Below, piece after piece: positions 1 to 15,048 of a DNA stretch of 64,000 nucleotides. The stretch spans positions 682,001-746,000 of the forward strand of contig NZ_JAKJRU010000001.1 in the NCBI RefSeq assembly GCF_021726475.1, read 5' to 3'. The notes beneath the pieces were generated by a model. It was not told the origin of the DNA. It saw nothing but the letters and a program-made list of their open reading frames with translations, and searched no databases. This DNA comes from Pseudomonas oligotrophica. Its GTDB lineage: Bacteria > Pseudomonadota > Gammaproteobacteria > Pseudomonadales > Pseudomonadaceae. The position numbers were made by a program, and so were the translations under genes. The first letter of the stretch is position 1; each line of letters starts with the position of its first letter.

Positions 1-479
1 TCTACTCGCTGGCCATCCTGCTGCGCGAGGAAGGCCTGCTCGAACGCACCATCATCTATGCCACCGACATCAACCCGCGCTCGCTGGAGCGCGCGCGCCA
101 GGGCATCTTCGCCATCGAGCACCTGCGCCAGTACAGCGAGAACTACCGGCGCGCCGGCGGCAAGGGCAGCCTGGCCGACTACTACACCGCGGCCTACGAC
201 TCGGCGATCATGGACAAGAGCCTGAAGGACAACGTCACCTTCGCCGACCACAGCCTGGCGACCGACAGCGTGTTCTCCGAGACGCAGCTGATCTCCTGCC
301 GCAACGTGCTGATCTACTTCAACAAGCCGCTGCAGGACCGGGCCTTCGGGCTGTTCCACGAGTCGCTGTGCCACCGCGGCTTCCTCGGCCTGGGCAGCAA
401 GGAGACGGTGGAGTTCTCCGGCTATGCCAGCCTCTACGAGCCCTTCGACAAGCAGGAACGGATCTTCCGCAAGCTATGA
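1..479 (+). CDS. cheR: CheR-type chemoreceptor glutamate methyltransferase, C-terminal part (5' end outside window)
   Basis: S-adenosylmethionine-dependent O-methyltransferase that methylates glutamates of chemoreceptor-like proteins. Only the C-terminal ~158 residues are present; the reading frame enters at base 3 and stops at TGA 477-479. The visible part carries family signatures: YATDIN, where the acidic residue of the SAM-binding fold lies, and SCRNVLIYF, the conserved CheR C-terminal motif, followed by LGSKETVEF. The stop overlaps the start of the cheB gene by four bases (ATGA), so the two are translationally coupled. With the receiver/kinase gene behind them they form a signalling operon whose upstream members (probably a larger hybrid sensor) lie outside the window. 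The family call is secure; the signalling target is not visible. Confidence 0.93.
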   Translation, partial: YSLAILLREEGLLERTIIYATDINPRSLERARQGIFAIEHLRQYSENYRRAGGKGSLADYYTAAYDSAIMDKSLKDNVTFADHSLATDSVFSETQLISCRNVLIYFNKPLQDRAFGLFHESLCHRGFLGLGSKETVEFSGYASLYEPFDKQERIFRKL

Positions 480-1078
480 ACCGCGAACTTGCAGGCGCTT
501 CGCTCGCTGGCCGCCAGCCGCCGCTCGAAGCCGTGGTTATCGGCACCTCCGCCGGCGGCCTGGGCGCGCTGAGCCTGTTGGTCGACGGCCTGGGCGCGGC
601 CTTCCCGTTGCCGTTGCTGGTCGTCCAGCACGTGCCGGCGGACATGCCGACCCAGCTGGCGGAGATCTTCGGCCGCAAGACCGCGCTGCGGGTCAAGGAA
701 GCCGACGACAAGGAAGCGCTGCAGCCGGCGACGCTGTATTTTGCCGCGCCCGGCTATCATCTGTTGCTCGAAGGCGACCGCAGCCTCTCGCTGAGCCAGG
801 ACGAAGCCGTGCATTTTTCCCGTCCGTCGATCGATGTGCTGTTCGAGTCGGCGGCTGATGCCTTGGGGCCGGCCGTCGCCGGCATCCTGCTGACCGGCGC
901 CAACGAGGATGGCGCGGCCGGCCTCGAGGCGATTCATCGTGCCGGGGGCCTGACCATCGTCCAGGACCCCGCCGAGGCGGAGGTGGACACCATGCCTCGT
1001 GCCGCACTCCAGCGCTTTGCGCCGGACCATATCTTGCCCCTGCGCAACATCCACCGGCTGTTGCGCGAACTGGAGTGA
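476..1078 (+). CDS. cheB: CheB-type protein-glutamate methylesterase, catalytic domain only
   Basis: Methylesterase/deamidase that would reverse CheR modification of receptor glutamates. The 200-residue product is the CheB catalytic domain alone, without the N-terminal receiver domain of classical CheB, so it is not activated by its own phosphorylation. The catalytic triad is visible: Ser25 in GTSAGG, His52 in QHVPA and Asp145 in TGANEDGAAG. I chose the ATG that overlaps the cheR stop rather than a longer in-frame start inside cheR, because coupling and the family N-terminus fit it. Three bases separate it from the next gene. Stand-alone CheB proteins of this size occur in CheB/CheR sensory operons of pseudomonads. 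Confidence 0.93.
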   Translation: MNRELAGASLAGRQPPLEAVVIGTSAGGLGALSLLVDGLGAAFPLPLLVVQHVPADMPTQLAEIFGRKTALRVKEADDKEALQPATLYFAAPGYHLLLEGDRSLSLSQDEAVHFSRPSIDVLFESAADALGPAVAGILLTGANEDGAAGLEAIHRAGGLTIVQDPAEAEVDTMPRAALQRFAPDHILPLRNIHRLLRELE

Positions 1079-1081
1079 CCG

Positions 1082-2266
1082 ATGCCCGACCAGACCGTTG
1101 AGGCGAACCTGCTGATCGTCGACGACCTGCCGGAGAACCTGCTGGCGCTGGGCGCCCTGCTGCAGATGCCGGGCATCCGCGTGCACCAGGCCGAATCCGC
1201 CGAGCAGGCGCTCGAACTGCTGCTGCAGCACGAATTCGCCCTGGCCATCCTCGACGTGCAGATGCCCGGCATGGACGGCTTCCAGCTGGCCGAGATGATG
1301 CGCGGCACCGAGCGCACCAAGCAGATCCCCATCGTCTTCGTCAGCGCCGCCGGGCGCGAGCTGAACTACGCGTTCAAGGGCTACGAGAGCGGTGCGGTGG
1401 ACTTCCTGCACAAGCCGCTGGACGCCCATGCGGTGCGCAGCAAGGTCAACGTCTTCGTCGATCTGTACCGCAGCCGCAAGGCGCTCTCGCGCCAGCTCGA
1501 GGCGCTGGAGGCGAGCCGCCGCGAGCAGGAGCTGTTGCTCGACGAGCTGCGCAGCACCCAGGCCGAGCTGGAAAGCGCCATCCGCATGCGCGACGACTTC
1601 ATGTCGATCGTCTCGCACGAGCTGAAGACGCCGCTCAACACGCTGATCCTCGAGGTGCAGCTGCGCAAGATGCAGCTGGCCCGGCACAACCTCGGTGCCT
1701 TCAGCGAGGAACGCCTGCGCGGCATGGTCGACAAGGACGAGCGCCAGGTGCAGAGCCTGATCCGCCTGATCGACGACATGCTCGACGTGTCGCGCATCCG
1801 CACCGGCAAGCTGTCGATCCGGCCGAGCCAGGTCGACCTGGTGCGGCTGGTCGGCAACGTGGTGGAGAGCTTCGCCCCGCAGATGGAGGCCAAGGGCTGT
1901 GCGCTGCACTACCAGCAGTGCGAGCCGATCGTCGGCACCTGGGATGCCTTCCGCATCGAGCAGGTGGTGGCCAACCTGCTGACCAACGCCATGCGCTACG
2001 GTGCCGGCCAGCCGGTGCAGGTGACGGTGTCGCGCGAGGTGGACGGCGCCTGCATCCAGGTGCAGGACCACGGCATCGGCATCAGCGCGAAGAACCTCTC
2101 GCGCATCTTCCAGCAGTTCGAGCGCGCCGAGGGCAGCGAATGCAGCGCCGGCCTGGGCCTGGGGCTGTATATCGCCGAGCAGATCGTCAAGGCGCACAAC
2201 GGCCGCATCCAGGTCGAGAGCGAGGAAGGCCGCGGGGCGCTGTTCAAGGTGACCCTGCCGCTCTAA
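1082..2266 (+). CDS. Receiver-histidine kinase protein (REC-HisKA-HATPase)
   Basis: Cytoplasmic two-component signalling protein of 394 residues. Residues ~8-125 form a receiver domain with Asp58 in LDVQMPGMDG as the phospho-acceptor. A coiled coil (~130-170) leads to the dimerisation/phosphorylation helix with His179 in IVSHELKTPLN. The C-terminal ATPase shows the N box (NLLTNAMRYG), G1 (DHGIGI), F box (IFQQFERAEG) and G2 (GLGLGLYIAEQ). No membrane segment is present, so input probably comes through phosphorylation of the receiver. The REC-before-kinase order suggests an output or relay kinase in the CheB/CheR pathway. The gene sits three bases after cheB. Domain assignments are firm; partner and output are unknown. 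Confidence 0.92.
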   Translation: MPDQTVEANLLIVDDLPENLLALGALLQMPGIRVHQAESAEQALELLLQHEFALAILDVQMPGMDGFQLAEMMRGTERTKQIPIVFVSAAGRELNYAFKGYESGAVDFLHKPLDAHAVRSKVNVFVDLYRSRKALSRQLEALEASRREQELLLDELRSTQAELESAIRMRDDFMSIVSHELKTPLNTLILEVQLRKMQLARHNLGAFSEERLRGMVDKDERQVQSLIRLIDDMLDVSRIRTGKLSIRPSQVDLVRLVGNVVESFAPQMEAKGCALHYQQCEPIVGTWDAFRIEQVVANLLTNAMRYGAGQPVQVTVSREVDGACIQVQDHGIGISAKNLSRIFQQFERAEGSECSAGLGLGLYIAEQIVKAHNGRIQVESEEGRGALFKVTLPL

Positions 2267-2292
2267 AGGGCGCGGCAGCAGGGCGGGGCAGG

Positions 2293-2315
2293 GCCGCCGG
2301 CGCAGGGCCGGCGGC
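2293..2315. terminator. Possible hairpin between convergent signalling operon and hcp
   Basis: An 8-bp GC-only stem (GCCGCCGG / CCGGCGGC) with a 7-base loop lies in the short gap between the two convergent stops. There is no U tract on either strand, so intrinsic termination is uncertain. Confidence 0.35.
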
Positions 2316-2321
2316 GACGGT

Positions 2322-2837
2322 TCAGACGATCGGCGCGCGCCAGTCGTCGGAACCGGAGGTGCCGGACACTTCGTGGGTCCAGACGATCTTGCGGTAGGTG
2401 AAGTAGACGTCTTCCAGGTGGGTGAAGTGCGCCATGTTCGGGTCCTGGCAATTGGGCATGCGCGACTGCACGTCGACGATCACCGCGTCTTCCAGCTCGA
2501 TGGTGAAGTAGTGTTCCTGGGTGCCGGTGGCCGAGGTGCGGTACCACTCCAGGCGGCACTTGTTCAGGCGCTCGCCGGAAGTCAGGGCGTTGAAGATCAG
2601 CGGCGACGACTTGTCGAACACCTTGGTGATCATCAGCGGCTTGTGCACCCGCTGGCCGGTGGGCTGGCCGGACTGCGGGTCGCGCGGGATGATGACCTGG
2701 TGCTGGAAGGCCTGCACCAGGATCTGGTCCTCGTGGCCTTCCTGGAAGATGTTGCCGACCGAATCCTCGGTAAAGGTGCCGGCGGTGATCAGGCCCTGCT
2801 TGGTGCCTTCCAGTGACAGGTATGCGGGTGTTGGCAT
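2322..2837 (-). CDS. hcp: Type VI secretion tube/effector-carrier protein Hcp (HcpA/B/C type)
   Basis: Hcp forms hexameric rings that stack into the T6SS inner tube and carry small effectors. The 171-residue product starts MPTPAYLSLEGTKQGLITAG and ends near HEVSGTSGSDDW, hallmarks of the HcpA/B/C group of P. aeruginosa (H2-T6SS associated), not Hcp1. The start at 2837 follows a good Shine-Dalgarno (AAGGAG); an upstream in-frame extension lacks family similarity. No VgrG, effector, immunity or sheath gene is adjacent, so it is an orphan secreted-tube gene that must work with a T6SS encoded elsewhere. A sigma-54-like promoter and an IHF site lie upstream. Confidence 0.96.
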   Translation of the reverse strand: MPTPAYLSLEGTKQGLITAGTFTEDSVGNIFQEGHEDQILVQAFQHQVIIPRDPQSGQPTGQRVHKPLMITKVFDKSSPLIFNALTSGERLNKCRLEWYRTSATGTQEHYFTIELEDAVIVDVQSRMPNCQDPNMAHFTHLEDVYFTYRKIVWTHEVSGTSGSDDWRAPIV

Positions 2838-2886
2838 GATGCGCTCCTTGCGCTTGAGTAGCTGCCGGATATGGCGGGGCGGCTCA

Positions 2887-2902
2887 ATCAAGTCCCGTGC
2901 CT
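2887..2902 (-). promoter_or_regulatory. Sigma-54-like promoter for hcp
   Basis: Read on the minus strand the site is AGGCACGGGACTTGAT. It matches the -24/-12 consensus TGGCAC-N5-TTGC except for the first base and the last base (A for the conserved C of the -12 GC). It lies ~50 bases before the hcp ATG. The mismatch at the -12 element lowers confidence; the nearby IHF site raises it. Confidence 0.5.
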
Positions 2903-2921
2903 GTTCGGGAAAATCATTTTT

Positions 2922-2934
2922 TATCAATAAGTTG
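2922..2934 (+). promoter_or_regulatory. Consensus IHF-binding site upstream of hcp
   Basis: TATCAATAAGTTG matches the IHF consensus WATCAANNNNTTR at every defined position and sits in a locally AT-rich stretch (2909-2933) within otherwise GC-rich DNA. It is ~20-35 bases upstream of the putative -24 element, where IHF bending commonly helps an enhancer-binding protein contact sigma-54 RNA polymerase. Confidence 0.55.
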
Positions 2935-3110
2935 GCTGGATGGCGTGAGCCGCGCGACGGAACCTTGTGCGCCAGCACGCGGGCCGCTGTGCAAGACCTT
3001 GCGCAGCCCCGGCGGAAAGCTGCGCAGCCCGGCTGCAGGCCGCGGTTCATGCGGGCCGTGGCGTCTGGGGCAGGCCCCGCGTCGGCCCGGCTGCGCAGCG
3101 CCTGGCGCAG

Positions 3111-7946
<4,836 letters not shown>

Positions 7947-8027
7947 CGGGAAGGCGGGACGAGCGCTGAGTCTAAGGGCTGCGATTGGGCAGCGCGAGCC
8001 CGTGCGATCAACGACGGCCGCGCTGCC

Positions 8028-9773
8028 TCAGAACAGCAGCTGCGGGCCCGGTTTCTCGCCTTCGGGGAAGCGCAGGCCGACCTTGCGCACCTCGCCGCCC
8101 TCCATCGCCGCGACCGTCCAGGTCAGGCCGTTCCACTCGATCTGGTCGCCGACCACCGGCTGCCCGCCGATGCGCTCGGCCATGAAGCGGCCGAGCGGCT
8201 GGCTGCCGTCGACCTCGCCGAGGGCGAGCCCGTAGAGCGCCGCCAGGGCGCCCAGCTCGGCCTCGCCCTCGAGGATGAAGTCGCCGAAGAAGCGCATGTC
8301 CTGGCCGCGCTTGGGCGCCTGGCTGAACAGCTTGCCGAGCGCCGGCAGGTCTTCGTCGTGGCCGATCACGCAGAGGATGTCATCGACCTGCAGCCGCGTG
8401 CTGCCCGAGGGGTGCAGCAGTTCCTTGCCGCGGAACAGCGCGGCGATGCGCGTGCCGGGCGGCATCTTCAGCTCGCGCAGGGCCGCGCCGACACACCATT
8501 TGCTGGCGCTCAGGCGGTAGATGAACATTTCCCACTGGCTGGTGGTATGCACCTGCAGCCCGGTGCGCGAGATCGGCATTGGCGAGGGCGGCACCTCCAC
8601 CTTGGCGCGCTTGGCCGCCCAGGCCAGGGTCGAACCCTGCAGCAGCAGCGAGACCAGCACGATGAAGAACGCCACGTTGAAGAACAGCTGGGCGTTTTCC
8701 AGCCCGGCCATCAGCGGGAACACCGCGAGGATCACCGGCACCGCGCCGCGCAGGCCGATCCAGGAAATGAACAGCCGCTCGCGCAGGTGGAAGCTGCGAA
8801 ACGGCAGCAGGCTGAGGAACACCGCCAGCGGGCGGGCGACGAGGATCATCCACAGCGACAGCGCCAGCGCCGGGAGGGCGATCGGCAGCAGCTCGCTGGG
8901 GGTCAGCAGCAGGCCGAGCACGAGGAACATGCCGATCTGGCTGAGCCAGGCCAGGCCGTCGAACATGTGCAGGATGCCGGAGCGATTGCGGATCGGCCGG
9001 TTGCCCAGCAGCAGGCCGCAGACGTAGATCGCCAGGATGCCGCTGCCGCCGATGGCGCTGGAGAAGGCGAAGATCATCAGCCCGCCGGCCACTGCCAGCA
9101 GCGGATAGAGGCCGTCGGCCACCGACAGCCGGTTGATCAGTTGCAGCAGCAGCCAGCCGCCGGCCAGGCCGAGCAGGGTGCCGATGCCGAACTGCTGGAC
9201 CAGCTTGAGCAGGAAGTCCCAGCTGAAGCTGGTCTGCCCGGCCAGCAGCATGTCGATCAGCGCCACGGTGAGGAACATCGCCATCGGGTCGTTGCTGCCC
9301 GATTCGATCTCCAGCGTCGAGCCGACCCGCTCGTTCAGGCCCTTGCCATTGAGCAGGTTGAACACCACCGCGGCGTCGGTGGAGCCGACGATGGCGCCGA
9401 TCAACAGGCCCTGCAGCAGCGGCAGGTCGAACAGCCAGGCCGCGGCCAGGCCGGTCAGCCCCGAGGTGATCGCGACGCCCAGGGTGGCGAGGGAGAACGC
9501 CGGCTTGAGCGCGACGCGGAAGGTCGCGGTGCGGGTGCGCATGCCGCCGTCGAGCAGGATCACCGCCAGCGCCAGGTTGCTGATGATGAAGGCCAGGTGG
9601 TAGTCACCGAAGGCGATGCCGCCGACGCCGTCGACCCCGGCGAGCATGCCCACCGCGAGGAAGATCACCAGGATCGGCACGCCGAGCCTGGCCGAGAGCG
9701 AACTCATGAGGATGCTTGCCGCCACCAACAAGGCACCGATGAAGAACAGGTGATTGATGTTGCCGACGTCCAA
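8028..9773 (-). CDS. cvrA: K+/H+ antiporter CvrA (NhaP2), CPA1 family
   Basis: Cation/proton antiporter important for volume and K+ homeostasis. The 581-residue product has ~12 membrane segments (residues 5-400) with conserved [12 protein letters not shown] and [11 protein letters not shown], then a TrkA-C-like domain ([28 protein letters not shown]) and a CorC/HlyC-type C-terminal domain. It aligns along its length with E. coli CvrA from memory. I chose the TTG at 9773, giving [11 protein letters not shown], because GGAG lies seven bases upstream and this matches the family N-terminus; an 18-residue longer frame starting at 9827 has no family support. It is followed by the mscK-like gene. 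Confidence 0.93.
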   Translation of the reverse strand: MDVGNINHLFFIGALLVAASILMSSLSARLGVPILVIFLAVGMLAGVDGVGGIAFGDYHLAFIISNLALAVILLDGGMRTRTATFRVALKPAFSLATLGVAITSGLTGLAAAWLFDLPLLQGLLIGAIVGSTDAAVVFNLLNGKGLNERVGSTLEIESGSNDPMAMFLTVALIDMLLAGQTSFSWDFLLKLVQQFGIGTLLGLAGGWLLLQLINRLSVADGLYPLLAVAGGLMIFAFSSAIGGSGILAIYVCGLLLGNRPIRNRSGILHMFDGLAWLSQIGMFLVLGLLLTPSELLPIALPALALSLWMILVARPLAVFLSLLPFRSFHLRERLFISWIGLRGAVPVILAVFPLMAGLENAQLFFNVAFFIVLVSLLLQGSTLAWAAKRAKVEVPPSPMPISRTGLQVHTTSQWEMFIYRLSASKWCVGAALRELKMPPGTRIAALFRGKELLHPSGSTRLQVDDILCVIGHDEDLPALGKLFSQAPKRGQDMRFFGDFILEGEAELGALAALYGLALGEVDGSQPLGRFMAERIGGQPVVGDQIEWNGLTWTVAAMEGGEVRKVGLRFPEGEKPGPQLLF

Positions 9774-9878
9774 ATGCGCGCTCCGTTGGGGCTGTACAAA
9801 TCGCGATCCCATGCTACCGACTGGCAATGCACGGGCCGTGCCAGCGATTGTAACGCGATGTTTTGGCAGCCTATCAGG

Positions 9879-9905
9879 AAAGCGCCCCGCTGCGGCGGGG
9901 CGTTT
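9879..9905. terminator. Intrinsic terminator between acyl-CoA dehydrogenase gene and cvrA
   Basis: An 8-bp perfect stem, CGCCCCGC / GCGGGGCG, with a TGCG loop is flanked by A and T runs (GGAAAG before, TTT after). It lies just downstream of the minus-strand acyl-CoA dehydrogenase gene and upstream of cvrA. The short T tract could serve either strand. Confidence 0.7.
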
Positions 9906-9922
9906 GCGCGCGAGGGTGTTCG

Positions 9923-11725
<1,803 letters not shown>

Positions 11726-11861
11726 CTTGCACCTCCGGTTCTGGTGCGCCCGAGTCTAAGGAGCGCCCGCGCGCGCTGCCTAGCTCCATACATTCGGGTG
11801 ATGGGGACATAAAACCGGGCGTCTTTCTGGCATCCTGCCGGGCAAGTCAGAGGAGCCGAAC

Positions 11862-12902
11862 ATGGCCGAAAGCGAATTGAGCACGCGCAAGAACGATCAC
11901 CTGGACATCGTCCTCGATCCGGCGCGCCGGCATGCTTCGATGTCGGCAGGCTTCGAGGCGCTGCGCTTCGAGCACTGCGCATTGCCGGAACTGGAGCTGG
12001 ATGCCGTCGACCTGTCCGCCAGCCTGTTCGGCCGACCGCTGGCCGCTCCGCTGCTGATCAGCTCGATGACCGGTGGCGCGGCGCGCGCCGAGGCGATCAA
12101 CCGGCACCTGGCCGAAGCCGCCCAGGCGCTGGGTATTGCCCTGGCGGTGGGCTCGCAGCGGGTGGCGCTGGAGGCCGGCGGTGCCAACCAGGGGCTGACC
12201 CGCGAGCTGCGCCGGCTGGCGCCGGACGTGCCGCTGCTGGGCAACCTCGGCGCGGCGCAGCTGGTGCGGGGCTATGGCCTGGACGAAGCGCGGCGGGCGG
12301 TGGAGATGATCGAGGCTGACGCGCTGATCATCCACCTCAACCCGCTGCAGGAAGCGGTGCAGCCGGGCGGCGACCGCGACTGGCGCGGCGTGCTCGGCGC
12401 CATCGAACAGCTGGCGCGGCAGCTGGAAGTGCCGCTGGTGGCCAAGGAGGTCGGCTGCGGGTTGTCCGCCGCGGTGGCGCGGCGGCTGCTCGAGGCCGGC
12501 GTCGCCGCGCTGGATATCGCCGGGGCCGGTGGCACCAGCTGGGCCGCGGTGGAGGCGGCGCGGGCGACCAGCCGGCAGCAGCGTGCCGTGGCCGAGGCCT
12601 TCGCCGGCTGGGGAATCCCCAGCGCCGAGGCGATTGGCCGGGTGCGCCAGGCCTGCCCCGAGGCGCTGCTGATCGGTTCGGGCGGCATCCGCGACGGCAT
12701 CGACGCGGCCAAGGCGATCCGCCTGGGCGCCAACCTGGTCGGCCAGGCCGCCGCCGTGCTGGACAGCGCGCTGCAGTCCAGCGAGGCGGTGGTCGAGCAC
12801 TTCCGCATCGTCATCGAGCAGCTGCGCGTGGTCTGCTTCTGCACCGGTTCGGCGGACCTCGCCGCGCTGGCACAGGCGCCGCTGCTCGAGGGCAGCGGCT
12901 GA
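11862..12902 (+). CDS. fni: Type 2 isopentenyl-diphosphate delta-isomerase (FMN-dependent)
   Basis: Interconverts IPP and DMAPP using reduced FMN; unrelated to type 1 Idi. The 346-residue product has the TIM-barrel features of the family: [11 protein letters not shown] at the N-terminus, [41 protein letters not shown], and the FMN phosphate-binding GTSWAAVE and [16 protein letters not shown] Shine-Dalgarno (GAGGAG) precedes the ATG. It is divergent from the acyl-CoA dehydrogenase gene and tail-to-tail with the nitronate monooxygenase gene with no base between the stops. Isomerase is dispensable with the MEP pathway, so it probably boosts isoprenoid supply (carotenoid, quinone, polyprenol). 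No carotenoid gene is in the window. Confidence 0.93.
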   Translation: MAESELSTRKNDHLDIVLDPARRHASMSAGFEALRFEHCALPELELDAVDLSASLFGRPLAAPLLISSMTGGAARAEAINRHLAEAAQALGIALAVGSQRVALEAGGANQGLTRELRRLAPDVPLLGNLGAAQLVRGYGLDEARRAVEMIEADALIIHLNPLQEAVQPGGDRDWRGVLGAIEQLARQLEVPLVAKEVGCGLSAAVARRLLEAGVAALDIAGAGGTSWAAVEAARATSRQQRAVAEAFAGWGIPSAEAIGRVRQACPEALLIGSGGIRDGIDAAKAIRLGANLVGQAAAVLDSALQSSEAVVEHFRIVIEQLRVVCFCTGSADLAALAQAPLLEGSG

Positions 12903-13946
12903 TCAGTCGCGCCAGCCGGCCGCCAGCGCGCGGGTCAGCTCGGCGGCGGGGACTTCCCGGCAGCCGCTGGCGTTCTGCCCGGCCCACAGCGGCGTGCAGT
13001 GGTCCAGATCGAGGCTCTCGGTCTTCGCCCGCAGCGCGCTGATGGCATTGCCGGCCAGCGGAAACTCCGGCACGTCGTGGGGCAGCGGGCCCAGCTCGCG
13101 CATCAGCCGGTTGACGATGCCGCGCGCCGGCCGGCCGGTGAACAGCGTGGTCAGCTCGGTGTGGCGGGCCCGGGTGCTCTTCAGCGCGGCGCGATGCAGC
13201 GCGTTGGTGCGGCTTTCCGGGCACAGCAGGTAGGCCGTGCCCAGCTGCACGCCGGCCGCGCCGAGTGCCTGGGCCGCCGCCACGCCGCGGGCATCGGCGA
13301 TGCCGCCGGCGGCGATCACCGGCACGTCCAGCGCGTCGACCAGCTGCGGCAGCAGGGCGAAGGTGCCGAGCTGGGTGGTCAGCTCCTCGCCGAGGAAGAT
13401 CCCGCGGTGGCCGCCGGCCTCCAGGCCCTGGGCGATCACCAGGTCGACGCCGTGCTGCTGCAGCCACAGGCCTTCCTCGAGGGTGGTGGCGCTGGAGGCG
13501 ATCTTCGCCCCGCCGGCACGGGCGCGCTGCAGCAGCCCGGCCTCGGGCAGGCCGAAGTGGAAGCTGACCAGCGCCGGGCGATGGCGCTCCAGCACCGTAG
13601 CCATGGCCGCATCGAACGGCTGGCGGGTCGGGCCGTCGGGGATGTGCGCCGGGTCGATGCCGAACTCGGCGAAGTAGGGCGCCAGCAGGTGGTGCCAGGC
13701 GGCGATGCGCGAGGGGTCGCTGGCCGGCGTCTGGTGGCAGAAGAAGTTGACGTTGTAGGGGCGGTCGGTCAGCGCCTCGAGGGCCGTCAGCTCGGCGTCC
13801 AGCGCCTGGGCATCGAGCATGCCCGCGGGGATCGAGCCCAGCCCGCCGGCTTCGCACACCGCGGCGGCGAGCAGATGATTCTGTGCACCGGCCATGGGTG
13901 CCTGGATGATCGGCAACTGGATGCCGAGAAGATCTCGCAGGTTCAT
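12903..13946 (-). CDS. Nitronate monooxygenase family protein
   Basis: FMN-dependent TIM-barrel enzyme of the nitronate monooxygenase (2-nitropropane dioxygenase) family, which oxidises toxic propionate-3-nitronate and related nitronates. The 347-residue product starts MNLRDLLGIQLPIIQAPMAG, the family N-terminus. It contains NFFCHQTPA, the conserved GLEAGGHRGIF with the catalytic-type His, PVIAAGGIADARG and QLGTAYLLCPES. The start at 13946 follows GGAGCAG; the upstream in-frame extension is not conserved. It converges with the IPP isomerase gene. Substrate cannot be fixed from sequence, since many relatives have quinone reductase or other activities. Confidence 0.88.
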   Translation of the reverse strand: MNLRDLLGIQLPIIQAPMAGAQNHLLAAAVCEAGGLGSIPAGMLDAQALDAELTALEALTDRPYNVNFFCHQTPASDPSRIAAWHHLLAPYFAEFGIDPAHIPDGPTRQPFDAAMATVLERHRPALVSFHFGLPEAGLLQRARAGGAKIASSATTLEEGLWLQQHGVDLVIAQGLEAGGHRGIFLGEELTTQLGTFALLPQLVDALDVPVIAAGGIADARGVAAAQALGAAGVQLGTAYLLCPESRTNALHRAALKSTRARHTELTTLFTGRPARGIVNRLMRELGPLPHDVPEFPLAGNAISALRAKTESLDLDHCTPLWAGQNASGCREVPAAELTRALAAGWRD

Positions 13947-14079
13947 GGTGCTGCTCCATTGAGTCGGGGTAATCAACCACTCTAGCTCGCGCTGCCGGTG
14001 CGGCAAACGACATTGGTCATGCACGCCTGCGTGGCGGCGGGCGGCGCGCTAAACTGCGCGGCTCTCGAGGAGCGCCCCC

Positions 14080-14919
14080 ATGAACTACCGTCACGCCTTC
14101 CACGCCGGCAACCACGCCGACGTGCTCAAACACCTGGTCCTGAGCCGGATCTTCGCCCTGCTGGCGCGCAAGGAGGCGCCGTTCGCCTACCTCGACAGCC
14201 ATGCCGGCGTCGGCCTCTACGACCTGGCCGGCGACCAGGCCAGCCGCACCGGCGAGTGGCTGCAGGGCATCGCGCGCGTCTGGCAGGCCGAGGCGCGCCC
14301 GGCGCTGCTCGACGACTACCTCGGCGCAGTCGGCGCGCTCAACCCGGATGGCGCGCTGCGCTACTACCCGGGTTCGCCGGAACTGGCGCGCCAGCTGAGC
14401 CGCGAGCAGGATCGGCTGCAGCTCAACGAGAAGCATCCCGAGGATGGCGCCCTGCTCAAGGACAACATGGCCGGCGACCGCCGCGTCGCCGTGCACCTGG
14501 GCGAGGGCTGGCACGTGCCGCGAGCGCTGATGCCGACCCGCGAGAAGCGCGTGGTGCTCTTGATCGACCCGCCGTTCGAGCAGGCCGACGAGCTGGGCCG
14601 CTGCGTGACAGCGCTGAAGGAAGCGCTGGGGCGCATGCGCCAGACCATCGGCGTGATCTGGTATCCGATCAAGGACGAGCGCCAGCTCAAGCGCTTCTAC
14701 CAGGAGTTGGCCCGCAGCGGTGCACCCAAGCTGCTGCGCGCCGAGCTGTTCGTGCATTCGGCCGACGACGCCAGCCGCCTGGCCGGTTCGGGCCTGGCCA
14801 TCGCCAATCCGCCGTGGGGGCTGGAGGAGGAACTGCGCGAGTTGTTGCCCTGGCTGGCCGAGCAGCTGGCGCAGAGCCAGGGTGGCTGGCGCCTGGACTG
14901 GCTGATCGAGGAGGCCTGA
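14080..14919 (+). CDS. rlmJ: 23S rRNA (adenine2030-N6)-methyltransferase RlmJ
   Basis: SAM-dependent methyltransferase that modifies A2030 of 23S rRNA. The 279-residue product begins MNYRHAFHAGNHADVLKHLV, the diagnostic RlmJ N-terminus. SAM-fold motifs SHAGVGLYDL and the catalytic LLIDPPFE (Asp near residue 163) are present; IGVIWYPIKD follows. Length matches E. coli RlmJ (280). The ATG follows GAGGAGCG. It is divergent from the nitronate monooxygenase gene and transcribed alone; a paired palindromic repeat lies just downstream. Confidence 0.95.
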   Translation: MNYRHAFHAGNHADVLKHLVLSRIFALLARKEAPFAYLDSHAGVGLYDLAGDQASRTGEWLQGIARVWQAEARPALLDDYLGAVGALNPDGALRYYPGSPELARQLSREQDRLQLNEKHPEDGALLKDNMAGDRRVAVHLGEGWHVPRALMPTREKRVVLLIDPPFEQADELGRCVTALKEALGRMRQTIGVIWYPIKDERQLKRFYQELARSGAPKLLRAELFVHSADDASRLAGSGLAIANPPWGLEEELRELLPWLAEQLAQSQGGWRLDWLIEEA

Positions 14920-14938
14920 GCCGCCGGGATCGCCATCC

Positions 14939-15014
14939 GGTGGATCGATAAAGCGCGATCCACCCTACGCAGACGCCTGGTTTCGTAGGGTGGATGTCGC
15001 TTTTCACATCCACC
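14939..15014. repeat. Paired GTAGGGTGG-type palindromic repeat (two inverted copies)
   Basis: Two hairpin elements face each other. Copy A has GGTGGATCG / CGATCCACC followed by CTACG; copy B has CGTAGGGTGGATGT / ACATCCACC. The CTACG and CGTAG ends are themselves complementary, giving a BIME-like pair in the gap between the convergent rlmJ and srkA genes. Confidence 0.75.
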
Positions 15015-15048
15015 GTCACGGGGCTGAAGTCGCACCGCTTGGCCGTCC

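Noticed and set aside
2322..3050. A 242-codon version of hcp
   Set aside because: The extra N-terminus covers the sigma-54-like promoter and IHF site, and MPTPAYLSLEG is the family N-terminus.
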